DNA of 37,843 nt. It comes from DASVEE01 sp036399695 (GTDB taxonomy: Bacteria > Acidobacteriota > Thermoanaerobaculia > Gp7-AA8). The position numbers and the translations under genes are program-made. Under the pieces are notes generated by a model. That model made no database searches, was not told the origin of the DNA, and was given only the letters and a program-made list of their open reading frames with translations. Shown here one piece after another: positions 23,032-31,884 of this stretch (position 1 is the stretch's first letter; each line of letters begins with the position of its first letter). The stretch covers positions 1-37,843 of the forward strand of contig DASWMP010000408.1 in assembly GCA_036399695.1 (NCBI GenBank). Reading direction: 5' to 3'.

Positions 23032-24210
23032 TCACGCTCTGATCGTGATCCGCGGGTCGAACAGGATCTCGTATACCAGCGCCACGCCGCCGATGCGGAT
23101 CGTGTCGCCGGACTTGAGCGTGGCGTGGAAGACGCGCGAGCCGTTCAGCCACGTGCCGTTGCGGCTCTTCAGGTCCTCGATCACGTAGCCTTCGGCGGCG
23201 CGGAAGATCCGCGCGTGGAAGCCGGAGATGCCGAGGTCGAGGAGCTGGATGGCGTTGTCGCGGTGGCGGCCGATCGAGTAGTCGGGATCGACGAGCGGGA
23301 TGATCGTGCCGCTTCCTTCGCCTTCGGCGACCGAGAGCTGGGCGATGGTCGGCCGCACCATCTCGGCGTACGAGAGCTTTGCGTCCGAGGAGACGAGCAG
23401 GCTCGTGTCGTCGTCCGGATCGCGCATCGTCGTCTCGGCGTGGAACACCGGCGACGACTGCCGCACCGTTGCGTCCTGCGTGTCTTCCTTCGACGGCTTC
23501 GACGTGACGGGCTCGATCAGCTTGTTCGAGAGCAGTCCGTAGACGATCCGGTAGACGCCGAACGAATCGTCCTCGGCGTCGTGGCAAAGCTCCTCGAGCG
23601 TGCGCACGCCGTTGATCAGGAAGAGGATCTTCCACTCGTCCGCTGTGAGCGTGACCTTCTCGTCTTTCGGCGCCGCGACGACGCGGAACACCGCCGTCCG
23701 ATCGGGCAGCAGCCGCGCGCACTGCTCCCATTCCTCGATGCGCCGCGAGCCTTCCATGATGAGGTTCGTCAGGTCGATGTTGATCGTCACGGCGTACTGC
23801 GGCAGCACCGTCTCCTCGGCGAACCAGAACGTCCCCTCGGCCCAGACGAAGCAGTCGTAGACGATCTCCGACACCTGCACCTTCAGGAAATCGCGCAACT
23901 GCGCTTCCGTGAGGATGCCCTGCTGCACGGCGAGCTGGCCGAAGCGGCCGCCGTCGCGCCGCATCAGCTCATCGATGCGCTCACGCTGCTGCGCCGTGAT
24001 CTTCCGTTTCCGGAGCAGGATGTTGCCGAGGCGGAACTGCTCCTGATTCGAGCCGGCGTAGATGAGCGTGCCCTGGTCGAAGTAGACGTAGCTTTCCTGC
24101 CCGTCAGTCGCGACCGTGAGCGTCCCTGACTTTCTCGCCGTGGCGAGGAAGGTGAGGACTTCCGGAAGCCTGAACGACGAAAGGCTTCCCTGCAGTGCTG
24201 CCGTCGGCAT
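23032..24210 (-). CDS. DUF4388 and FHA domain protein
   Basis: The 392-residue soluble protein begins with a DUF4388 (PatA N-terminus-like) region at about 4-105: ALQGSLSSFRLPEVLTFLATARKSG, then TLIYAGSN and the helical stretch with FGQLAVQQGILTEAQLRDFL. A middle helical part follows. The FHA domain lies at about 300-392, with the phosphothreonine-binding pattern IGRHRDNAI, GISGFHARI and DLKSRNGTWLNG. FHA domains bind phosphothreonine, so it probably works with a Ser/Thr kinase; none is in the window. DUF4388-FHA proteins are common in Acidobacteriota and myxobacteria. It is the last gene of a three-gene minus-strand set, 12 bases after the YeiH gene. Confidence 0.82.
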   Translation of the reverse strand: MPTAALQGSLSSFRLPEVLTFLATARKSGTLTVATDGQESYVYFDQGTLIYAGSNQEQFRLGNILLRKRKITAQQRERIDELMRRDGGRFGQLAVQQGILTEAQLRDFLKVQVSEIVYDCFVWAEGTFWFAEETVLPQYAVTINIDLTNLIMEGSRRIEEWEQCARLLPDRTAVFRVVAAPKDEKVTLTADEWKILFLINGVRTLEELCHDAEDDSFGVYRIVYGLLSNKLIEPVTSKPSKEDTQDATVRQSSPVFHAETTMRDPDDDTSLLVSSDAKLSYAEMVRPTIAQLSVAEGEGSGTIIPLVDPDYSIGRHRDNAIQLLDLGISGFHARIFRAAEGYVIEDLKSRNGTWLNGSRVFHATLKSGDTIRIGGVALVYEILFDPRITIRA

Positions 24211-24222
24211 GTAGCGCTGATT

Positions 24223-25146
24223 CTAAAGCGTTTGCTGGACGGCGATGAGGGCGGCGACGGAGATGGCGAGCCAGAGCAGCACGCCGAGGACCAGCGGCCG
24301 GACGCCGACGGCCGCGAGGCTCTTGCGCGAGAGCCCCGCGCCGATGAGGAAAAGCGTGACCGTGAGCCCGGCGCGGGCGATGCGCACCAGCGTCTCCCAG
24401 ACCACGGCGGGCGCGGGGGTGTACGTCCGGATGACGGATGCGATGAGGAAGAAGAGGATGAACCAGGGGATGACCACGCGCGTCGATTTGCGACGGAAGA
24501 AGATGGCGGTGACGAGCGTCAGCGGCACGATCCACAAGGCGCGCGTGAGCTTGACGGTCGTGGCGATCTGCAGCGCTTCGGCGCCGTAGCGCGCCGCCGC
24601 GCCGACGACGGAGCTGGTGTCGTGGATGGCGATGGCCGACCAGACGCCGAACTGCATCTGCGTCAGCCCGAGCTGGTGCCCGAGCGGGGGAAAGACGAAG
24701 AGCGCGATGGCGTTGAGGATGAAGACGGTGCCGAGCGAGACGGACATCTCTTCATCGCTCGCGCCGACGACGGGGCCGACGGCCGCGATGGCGCTGCCGC
24801 CGCAGATCGCGGTGCCGGAGGAGATGAGGTGCGCCGTCGCCGGGGCGATGCCGAGCGCGCGGCCGACGACGTAGCCGAGCAGCAGCGTGGCCACGATCGT
24901 CACGATGGTGAAGACGATGCCGGTGCGTCCTGCCTCGACGACCTTGCCGAGGTGCATGCCGAAGCCGAGACCGACGACGGAGATCTGCAGCAGGAGCTTG
25001 GTCGCTTTAGCCGTGCGGCCGGCGAATGGATTACCGGCCGTCAACGCCAGCACGAGTCCGAGCGCCAGCGCGAGCGGCGGCGAGGCCCAGGGCGTCAGAC
25101 AGAAAAGAATGGCCGCGATGAACGCGGCCACGGCAAAACGCTGCAT
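24223..25146 (-). CDS. YeiH-family putative anion (sulfate) exporter
   Basis: The 307-residue protein is almost entirely hydrophobic, with about ten membrane helices. It carries the family's conserved segments GTAICGGSAIAAVGPVVGA and FGVWSAIAIHDTSSVVGAAA, along with KLTRALWIVPLTL. This is the UPF0324/YeiH (PSE, TC 2.A.98) group of putative sulfate exporters. A longer open frame reads back into the upstream hydrolase gene, but the hydrophobic N-terminus MQRFAVAAFIAAILF starts at 25146. That ATG overlaps the stop of the hydrolase gene by one base, so the two are translationally coupled. The substrate is not established from sequence. Confidence 0.85.
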   Translation of the reverse strand: MQRFAVAAFIAAILFCLTPWASPPLALALGLVLALTAGNPFAGRTAKATKLLLQISVVGLGFGMHLGKVVEAGRTGIVFTIVTIVATLLLGYVVGRALGIAPATAHLISSGTAICGGSAIAAVGPVVGASDEEMSVSLGTVFILNAIALFVFPPLGHQLGLTQMQFGVWSAIAIHDTSSVVGAAARYGAEALQIATTVKLTRALWIVPLTLVTAIFFRRKSTRVVIPWFILFFLIASVIRTYTPAPAVVWETLVRIARAGLTVTLFLIGAGLSRKSLAAVGVRPLVLGVLLWLAISVAALIAVQQTL

Positions 25147-25826
25147 CAGGCGAGATGGCGGCGGAAGAACTCGATGGTCCGGCGTCCCGCGTCCGCTGCC
25201 GCCTCGGGGTTGTGCACCTCGGGGCGAGTATCGTTGAAGAAGGCGTGGTTCGCGTTCGGGTAGATCAGCAGCTCGACGTTCTTGCCCAGCTTCGCGAGGT
25301 GCGCTTCGAGCTTGCGGCCATGCTCCGGCGGCACGCCCTTGTCGTCCTCGCCGTAGATCAGCAGCAGCGGCGCTTCGAGGTTCGTCCACTGCGGCACGAC
25401 CTGCTTGAAGCCGCCGTAGAAGCTGACGGCCGCACCGACGTTCGCGTGGTCTTCGGTGGCCGCGAACTGCGCGAGCGCGCCACCCATGCAGAAGCCGGCG
25501 ACCCCGTATTTGGCCGACGAGCATTCCGGACGCTGGAGCAGGTATTTGCCGGCGCCGGCGATCTCGGTGACGGCGCGATCGGCGTCGAGCTCCATCAGCA
25601 TCTTGGTGGCGTCGTCAGGGGAGGTCGTGGTTTTGCCGTGGTAGAGATCGGGAGCGATGGCCACGAAACCGGCGGCCGCGAAACGGTCGACGAGATCCTG
25701 GATGTGCTGCACGAGGCCCCACCACTCCTGAATGATGACGACGGCCGGTCCTTTGCCCGATTCGGGCAGAGCAAGGTAGCCGTTGCAGGTATGTCCATTT
25801 GAGGCAAATTCGACACGTTCACCCAT
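25146..25826 (-). CDS. Dienelactone hydrolase family protein
   Basis: The 226-residue protein is an alpha/beta hydrolase with the dienelactone hydrolase triad: Cys113 in VAGFCMGGALAQ, Asp161 or 162 in IYGEDDKG and His194 in NANHAFFND. Glu34 in IIQEWWGL is the Glu that interacts with the nucleophilic Cys in this family. The substrate is unknown: the family hydrolyses dienelactones, but many members act on other small esters or lactones. I chose the ATG at 25826 because GGAGG lies 9 bases upstream; the longer frame is not supported. It heads the operon with the YeiH and DUF4388-FHA genes. Confidence 0.88.
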   Translation of the reverse strand: MGERVEFASNGHTCNGYLALPESGKGPAVVIIQEWWGLVQHIQDLVDRFAAAGFVAIAPDLYHGKTTTSPDDATKMLMELDADRAVTEIAGAGKYLLQRPECSSAKYGVAGFCMGGALAQFAATEDHANVGAAVSFYGGFKQVVPQWTNLEAPLLLIYGEDDKGVPPEHGRKLEAHLAKLGKNVELLIYPNANHAFFNDTRPEVHNPEAAADAGRRTIEFFRRHLA

Positions 25827-25973
25827 TGTGTTTTCCTCCGGTAGCGCGACAATCGAACCGCTGCATGCGATGCCACGATGCGGCGGCGCGGATTCTACAC
25901 GCGCACGACGTTCGCGATCCGTGCTCCGTATACGTTTAGCGAGAATGGATTCGACTCCGGAGAAAAGGAACGA

Positions 25974-26228
25974 ATGAACCTGACGAAAGAGCAGCTCGAA
26001 GGGCTGGCGAAACGGCCGAGTTGCCCTCGATGCGATCTCGACAAGACCGTAGGTAACGCGCTCTGCCGCCGCTGCCGCGCAAAGCTGCCTCCGCACATGC
26101 GCATGGCCATCGAGAATGTGACGGACAAGGACGCCTGGACCGTCGGCAAGGCCTTACGCGCCGCGGCGAATTACTTCAACGTGCACTTTCAGTCGGTGCG
26201 GAACTTCGGCGGCGGGAAGAAGCGGTAG
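25974..26228 (+). CDS. Small zinc-ribbon-like protein, 84 residues
   Basis: The protein has Cys17-x2-Cys20 and Cys31-x2-Cys34 (CPRC and CRRC), an obvious small zinc ribbon near the N-terminus. The next part (HMRMAIENVTDKDAWTVGKALRAAANYF) is helical, and the tail GGGKKR is basic. Because it has a metal ribbon and basic ends, it may bind nucleic acid; that is inference. I chose the ATG at 25974, which has GGAG and AAAGGA just upstream; an earlier in-frame start is possible. It stands alone, divergent from the hydrolase gene, and is followed by a large inverted repeat. Confidence 0.6.
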   Translation: MNLTKEQLEGLAKRPSCPRCDLDKTVGNALCRRCRAKLPPHMRMAIENVTDKDAWTVGKALRAAANYFNVHFQSVRNFGGGKKR

Positions 26229-26286
26229 GGGCGATTTGCGAGATCCGGCGATCCGGAAAGGCGCTCCGCTTTGACGCGGCCCGCGG

Positions 26287-26449
26287 CGAAGTTTGGAGTG
26301 CGGCAGCGGCGCCTCATCAGCTGCCGCTTTCCACAGTGGCAGCGGCGAGCTGCCACCCTCCGGGCACACCACGCGGGCCGCAGCTCGCCGCTGCGGCTGT
26401 AGGAAAGCGGCAGCTGGTGAAGCATCGCTGCCGCACTCCAAACTTTGCG
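26287..26449. repeat. Large near-perfect inverted repeat, arms about 70 bases
   Basis: The left arm (26287-26356) starts CGAAGTTTGGAGTGCGGCAG and the right arm (26375-26449) ends CTGCCGCACTCCAAACTTTGCG. Most of the arms pair, including CAGCTGCCGCTTTCC with GGAAAGCGGCAGCTG and GCAGCGGCGAGCTGC with GCAGCTCGCCGCTGC. The loop is about 18 bases. No gene lies in 26229-26499. The GGAGTGCGG start recurs at the right edge of the window (37790-37798), so the family has at least two members here. Confidence 0.8.
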
Positions 26450-26472
26450 ATGGTGTGTCGAACCAGCGGAGC

Positions 26473-26497
26473 CCGGAAATCGGAAATCCGAAATCGG
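26473..26497. repeat. Heptamer arm GGAAATC-type
   Basis: GGAAATC, GGAAATC, CGAAATC, GGG lies just past the stop of the minus-strand YfbK-like gene. It is the inverted form of the arm after serS (22983-23012). There is no partner arm nearby. Confidence 0.5.
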
Positions 26498-26499
26498 GT

Positions 26500-27948
26500 T
26501 TAAAAGCCTCCCTCGGAGGATGCGTTTGCCAGCGTGGCCAGCTCGCGCGCCTTTGCGTCCTTCGGCGCTTCCGTAGCCAGTTCTTTCGCCTGGCGGGCCA
26601 CTTCCGGTGCGCCGGCCTGACCTTTGAGGGTCGTGGCCCAGACCGCGCCCAGTGACGCGAGCCGGTGACGGCGTGTGGCGTCGGACCACTGGCGGCGGAA
26701 GTCGCGGACGATGACCTTCTCGTCGAGGCTCTTACGTTTGCCGTCGGCGACGGACGTGTACGTCATCGTCACGGTGGCCACGCGTTGCCAGGGGGCGACG
26801 GTCGGGAAGAGGTCGAGCTCGAAGAGGGCGGTGACGGACGTGTTGGCGAGGAGCCTCGGCTCTTTGGCCATCAGCTCGTCGCCGCCGCCGAGACGGTGGA
26901 TCTTCGCGACGATGCGGGGGTCGATGTTGATCTCGACCTTGGCGTCGGTGGCGACGGGTGGCGCGGACGCGCCGCGGGCGAGACTGGCCTTGGCCGTGTC
27001 GACGGTGAGACGGAGCAAGTAGCGATGCTTTTCGACGGGGGAGCGGGAGGCTTCGACGTCGAGGCGCACGTTGCGCTTCGAATCGCTGGCGCCGCCGGCG
27101 AAGTAGTTCATCAGCGCTTCTACGTTCACCTGTTCGGCGGCCGGACGGGCGCCCTGCTCGATCGTGCTCTTCACGTTGCGGAACGCTTCGGGATTCACGG
27201 AGATGCCGAAGATCTCGCCGGCGTAGCCGAGCGGGAGGTCCGCCGCGAACGCCACGTTCGCGGAGGCCACACCGTCGACGATGTAGGTAGTGCTCGAAGC
27301 CTCACGAGCGGCCGCCGGAGCTGACGACGCCGCGACCGCAGGGGCGGCCGCGCCGGCCGTCGGCGGGGGAACAGGAGCGGCAGGGGGGGCGGCCGGAGCG
27401 GGCTCCGGCGCCGGTGCGTTGGTGTTGTCCGTCAGGAGCGCTTCGAAGCGGCTCTCGGTCGACTCTGCACGTTCCGCCTGTCGTCGTCCGCGGGCCGTGG
27501 TCACGACTTCCTGCGGCTGGGCTTCGGCGAGCTGCGTCACGGCGCGTTCCGGCGCGCTGGCACTGGCGGCGGTTTCGGTGATGTCGACGCGGAGCTCGTC
27601 CATCGCCACGTCGGCGGCAGCAGAAGGGGCCGCGGCCGGAGCGGCGGGGGCGACGGCGGGGTTGGCGCTCTTCTTCTCCGCCGAGCGGGCCAGGGCCATG
27701 GTGGCGGGCGCATCGTCATTGCGCATCACGCGCATCACGACGAACAACGAACCGACGAGCAGCAGGATCGACGCGGCGACGCGGAGATTGAAGGCGACGG
27801 AACGGGTGAAGCGGTCGCGCTCCACGTTCGTGGCCGTCAGGTGCTGCGGAATGTCGGCCTTGATGCGCTCGGCCAGCCCGGCGGGCGGCTTCGGCACCGA
27901 CGCCATGGTCAGCTTGCGCTGGATCTCGGCTTTACGATTCGGGTTCAT
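26500..27948 (-). CDS. YfbK-like membrane protein lacking the VWA domain; probable sigma-factor partner
   Basis: The 482-residue protein has a short N-terminal cytoplasmic part (about 1-52) with two helices, one membrane helix (about 53-72, VAASILLLVGSLFVVM) and a long Ala/Pro-rich linker. A domain at about 245-295 reads FGISVNPEAFRNVKSTIEQG and NVEALMNYF, like the segment before the VWA domain in YfbK proteins. A part from about 330 (KVEINIDPRIVAKIHRLGG, then TSVTALFELDLFP) resembles their C-terminal domain. The VWA domain with its metal site, expected between them, is absent. Two short segments in the linker (VVTTARGRRQAERAES; TYIVDGV) resemble TonB plug motifs. Its ATG overlaps the stop of the ECF sigma gene in an ATGA, which suggests an anti-sigma role; I see no zinc-finger Cys. 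Confidence 0.6.
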   Translation of the reverse strand: MNPNRKAEIQRKLTMASVPKPPAGLAERIKADIPQHLTATNVERDRFTRSVAFNLRVAASILLLVGSLFVVMRVMRNDDAPATMALARSAEKKSANPAVAPAAPAAAPSAAADVAMDELRVDITETAASASAPERAVTQLAEAQPQEVVTTARGRRQAERAESTESRFEALLTDNTNAPAPEPAPAAPPAAPVPPPTAGAAAPAVAASSAPAAAREASSTTYIVDGVASANVAFAADLPLGYAGEIFGISVNPEAFRNVKSTIEQGARPAAEQVNVEALMNYFAGGASDSKRNVRLDVEASRSPVEKHRYLLRLTVDTAKASLARGASAPPVATDAKVEINIDPRIVAKIHRLGGGDELMAKEPRLLANTSVTALFELDLFPTVAPWQRVATVTMTYTSVADGKRKSLDEKVIVRDFRRQWSDATRRHRLASLGAVWATTLKGQAGAPEVARQAKELATEAPKDAKARELATLANASSEGGF

Positions 27949-28514
27949 GGAACTTCCTCTTCGAGCAACGACTCGAGGATCGAGAACGCCTTGTGCAACC
28001 GCTTGCGCACCGCCACCGTGGTGATGTCCTCGATCTGTGCAATTTCTTTGACCGGCAGTCCTCCCCAGAAGTGCGCCGTCACGGTGAAACGCATGTCCTC
28101 TGGTAACTTCATGACTGCCTGTCTGAGGCGTGCTGCCTCCTGTTCGTCGGCCAGCACCTCGTCGATGCGAGGGGTGGCGTCGACCGCTTCCACCGCGTCC
28201 GGCTCGTCGAGCGACGTCATGCGCCGCGGACGCCGGATGTGGTTCAGGAACGTCGTGTAGGCGATACGGTAGAGCCAGGTGAAGAGTTGCGACCTGCCGT
28301 CGAAGCCTTTCAGCGCCGCCCACGCCTTCTGATACGTCTCCTGCGTCAGGTCGGCCGCCAGATCGCCGTCGCCGCAGAGGCGAAAGAGCGATGCGTAGAC
28401 AGCCGAGTACGTCCGTTCGACGAGCTCTTCCGCCGCGGCCTGGTTCCCTTCCCGGATCGCCGCCAGCAGGCGAGCTTCCTCGCTCCGGGGTGACGTCACT
28501 GCGTCACGCTCCAT
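27945..28514 (-). CDS. ECF-type RNA polymerase sigma factor
   Basis: The 189-residue protein has sigma region 2 at about 20-95 (GDGDLAADLTQETYQKAWAAL and LFTWLYRIAYTTFLNHIRR) and region 4 at about 125-185 (LPEDMRFTVTAHFWGGLPVK, then EIAQIEDITTVAVRKRLHKA). Regions 1 and 3 are missing, as in ECF sigma factors that direct RNA polymerase to stress or envelope genes. The stop overlaps the start of the YfbK-like gene by 4 bases, so the pair should be translated together. The ATG at 28514 gives a normal N-terminus, though without a Shine-Dalgarno sequence; an earlier ATG is possible but would overlap the divergent DUF1684 gene. Confidence 0.85.
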   Translation of the reverse strand: MERDAVTSPRSEEARLLAAIREGNQAAAEELVERTYSAVYASLFRLCGDGDLAADLTQETYQKAWAALKGFDGRSQLFTWLYRIAYTTFLNHIRRPRRMTSLDEPDAVEAVDATPRIDEVLADEQEAARLRQAVMKLPEDMRFTVTAHFWGGLPVKEIAQIEDITTVAVRKRLHKAFSILESLLEEEVP

Positions 28515-28597
28515 TCGCTGCGGTGCCGGGAAACGGGCGACTTCGGCCACGATATTGAGACACGTAAGTGTTCGGGAAAGAAACCGGCGTATCGAAC

Positions 28598-28603
28598 TAT
28601 TCT
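28598..28603 (+). promoter_or_regulatory. TATTCT -10-like box 7 bases before the DUF1684 gene
   Basis: TATTCT, then 7 bases, then the ATG at 28611, with no Shine-Dalgarno sequence. It fits the pattern of -10-like boxes very close to start codons elsewhere in this window. Confidence 0.3.
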
Positions 28604-28610
28604 CTCGGTC

Positions 28611-29522
28611 ATGAAGCGAGCGCTCGCCCTCTCCCTCACCTTGCTGATGTTCGCCTGTGCGGAGAAGCCGGAGAAGCCGGCGCCGCAAGAGAATGCCACG
28701 GTGCACCAGGACGAGCTCGAAAAATGGCGAACCAACCGGATCGCCCGCCTCACTTCCGACGACGGCTGGCTGACGCTGGTCGGCCTCTTCTGGCTGAAGG
28801 AGGGGCCGAACCGCTTCGGCTCCGACAAGGACGCGAACGACATCGTCATGCCGGCCAAGGCGCCGGCGTCCGCCGGCACGCTGACGCTGGAGAAGGGTGG
28901 CCGGGTGACGCTGACGCCGTCAGCACCGATGACGGTCGACGGCAAGCCGGCCAGCGGAACGGTCGAGCTGCGGCCCGATACACATAAGGATGGCCCCTCC
29001 ATCGTCCAGCTCGGCAGTATGCGCTTCCAGATCATCGAACGGGTGGGACGTTACGGCGTCCGCCTGAAGGACCCGGAGAGCGACGCCCGGAAGAACTTCG
29101 CCGGGATCGAGATGTACCCGCCGAGCGCCAAGTGGCGCGTCGAAGCGACGTTCGAGCCCTACAACCCGCCGAAGAAAATCGCCATCACGAACATCATCGG
29201 CCAGGTCGAGGAGATGGTCTCGCCGGGGGCGCTCGTGTTCGCGGTGGATGGGCAGACGTACCGCCTCGACCCGGTGCTGGAGGAGGGAAGCGAGGACTAC
29301 TTCCTCATCTTCAAGGATGCGACGAGCCGCGATACGACCTACCCGGCCGGACGCTATCTCTACGCGGCAGTGCCGAAGAACGGCAAGACGATCGTCGACT
29401 TCAACAAGGCCTACAACCCGCCGTGCGCCTTCACGAACTTTGCGACCTGCCCGCTGCCGCCGCCGCAGAACCGGCTGGCGGTGAGGGTGGAGGCCGGGGA
29501 GAAGAACTACGGCCACCACTGA
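28611..29522 (+). CDS. DUF1684 family lipoprotein
   Basis: The 303-residue protein has a lipoprotein-type signal (MKRALALSLTLLMFAC, Cys16) and then the DUF1684 domain: ELEKWRTNRIARLTSDDGWL, TLVGLFWLKEGPNRFGSD, a middle beta-rich part and the strongly conserved end FIFKDATS-like region (YFLIFKDATSRDTTYPAGRY, VDFNKAYNPPCAFTNFATC, PLPPPQNRLAV). DUF1684 proteins are found widely in bacteria and halophilic archaea; their biochemical role is not established. It is probably anchored in a membrane outside the cytoplasm. It converges with the M20 gene across a shared stem-loop. Confidence 0.85.
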   Translation: MKRALALSLTLLMFACAEKPEKPAPQENATVHQDELEKWRTNRIARLTSDDGWLTLVGLFWLKEGPNRFGSDKDANDIVMPAKAPASAGTLTLEKGGRVTLTPSAPMTVDGKPASGTVELRPDTHKDGPSIVQLGSMRFQIIERVGRYGVRLKDPESDARKNFAGIEMYPPSAKWRVEATFEPYNPPKKIAITNIIGQVEEMVSPGALVFAVDGQTYRLDPVLEEGSEDYFLIFKDATSRDTTYPAGRYLYAAVPKNGKTIVDFNKAYNPPCAFTNFATCPLPPPQNRLAVRVEAGEKNYGHH

Positions 29523-29528
29523 GGGGCG

Positions 29529-29610
29529 AAAGTTGGCGGTTGGCAGTTGGCGGTTGGCAGTGGTGGGAGGCTGGGGTTTGCACTGCCTACCGCCAACTGC
29601 CAACTCTTTT
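29529..29610. terminator. Heptamer-built stem-loop between convergent genes
   Basis: The left arm (29529-29562) has four 7-base units: AGTTGGC, GGTTGGC, AGTTGGC, GGTTGGC. The right arm (29581-29610) has three: GCCTACC, GCCAACT, GCCAACT. About 24 bases pair with two mismatches. The right arm runs into CTTTT before the stop codon of the minus-strand M20 gene, and the left arm starts with AAA, so both strands carry a short U-run after the stem. It can serve as a two-way terminator. Confidence 0.65.
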
Positions 29611-31020
<1,410 letters not shown>

Positions 31021-31030
31021 GCGGTCGCGG

Positions 31031-31036
31031 AGAATA
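31031..31036 (-). promoter_or_regulatory. TATTCT -10-like box 10 bases before the M20 gene
   Basis: On the minus strand TATTCT is followed by 10 bases and the ATG at 31020, again without a Shine-Dalgarno sequence. No good -35 box is visible. Confidence 0.3.
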
Positions 31037-31185
31037 GCATTGAACCCCGCGGGCCGGCGATCATCTCCATACATACGTAAAGTTGAAAATGGGGTAAGCT
31101 ACCTCCGGTTTTTCTCCATCGGTTCGAGTCAGTAAGTGTTTCGTTACGGAAATTCGCCTGAGCTGGCAATTCGTGGTACCGTGAG

Positions 31186-31884
31186 ATGGGTCTAATCAAA
31201 ACCACAACTCTGCAACGGTCCGCCGAAGAACCGACGGAAGGAAAGGCTGCCGCCGTGCTCGAAACGAACGCGTTCGAAGTCGTGCCCTCTTCCTCTTCTC
31301 GCCAGAAGAGCCGCGCGGAAAAACAGCAGAAGCGAGCAGAAGCGGAGGCGGCCGTGGCCGTAAAACCGCAGCCGAAGCAACCCGCCACCCCGGCGGATGA
31401 TGTCGAGACGCTGTACATCCAGCACCGTAACCTGCTGCTGTACGTCGCCTGCCGGAAGTTCCGCGTCCCCGAGTGCGATGCGGAGAACCTGATCCAGGAA
31501 GTCTTCCTCTCGTTCCTGCAGACGGGGACGAAGATCGAAAACGTCCGGGCCTGGCTCGTGGCCGCGATGTGCAACGCCAGCCGTCACTACTGGCGCGCGC
31601 AGGGACGGACCGAATCGCTCCCGGACGACTTCAACGATCACTCCGATCCTGGCTCGCACGGCCTCGCCGAGCAGTTCGCGATGCAGATGACGGTGCGGCA
31701 GGCGCTCAAGTACCTCCAGCCCCGCTGCCGCGAAACGCTCTGGTTGCACTACTTCGAGGGGCGCTCGGCCGTCGACGTCGCGCGCGAGCTCGAGACGACC
31801 AACCGCTACGCCGAGAAGTTGATCCACAACTGCCTCAAGCGCGTCCGCGAGATCTACCTGAACATCACGACGGTGAATCGATGA
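31186..31884 (+). CDS. ECF-type sigma factor with long N-terminal extension
   Basis: The 232-residue protein has sigma region 2 at about 73-130 (VETLYIQHRNLLLYVACRKF, then CDAENLIQEVFLSFLQTG and VRAWLVAAMCNASRHYWR) and region 4 at about 165-225 (LQPRCRETLWLHYFEGRSAV, DVARELETTNRYAEKLIHNC). The first 70 residues are a low-complexity stretch rich in Lys, Ala, Glu and Gln and are unusual for the class. If the true start were internal, a later Met or GTG would be needed, but none stands out. It overlaps the next gene by an ATGA, so the zinc-finger TPR protein is its likely regulator. Confidence 0.8.
   Translation: MGLIKTTTLQRSAEEPTEGKAAAVLETNAFEVVPSSSSRQKSRAEKQQKRAEAEAAVAVKPQPKQPATPADDVETLYIQHRNLLLYVACRKFRVPECDAENLIQEVFLSFLQTGTKIENVRAWLVAAMCNASRHYWRAQGRTESLPDDFNDHSDPGSHGLAEQFAMQMTVRQALKYLQPRCRETLWLHYFEGRSAVDVARELETTNRYAEKLIHNCLKRVREIYLNITTVNR

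Noticed and set aside
27060..27140. NVEAL string in the YfbK-like protein as a sign of an NVEALA peptide
   Set aside because: It lies within the domain segment NVEALMNYF of a long membrane protein, not in a short exported peptide, so the likeness is by chance.
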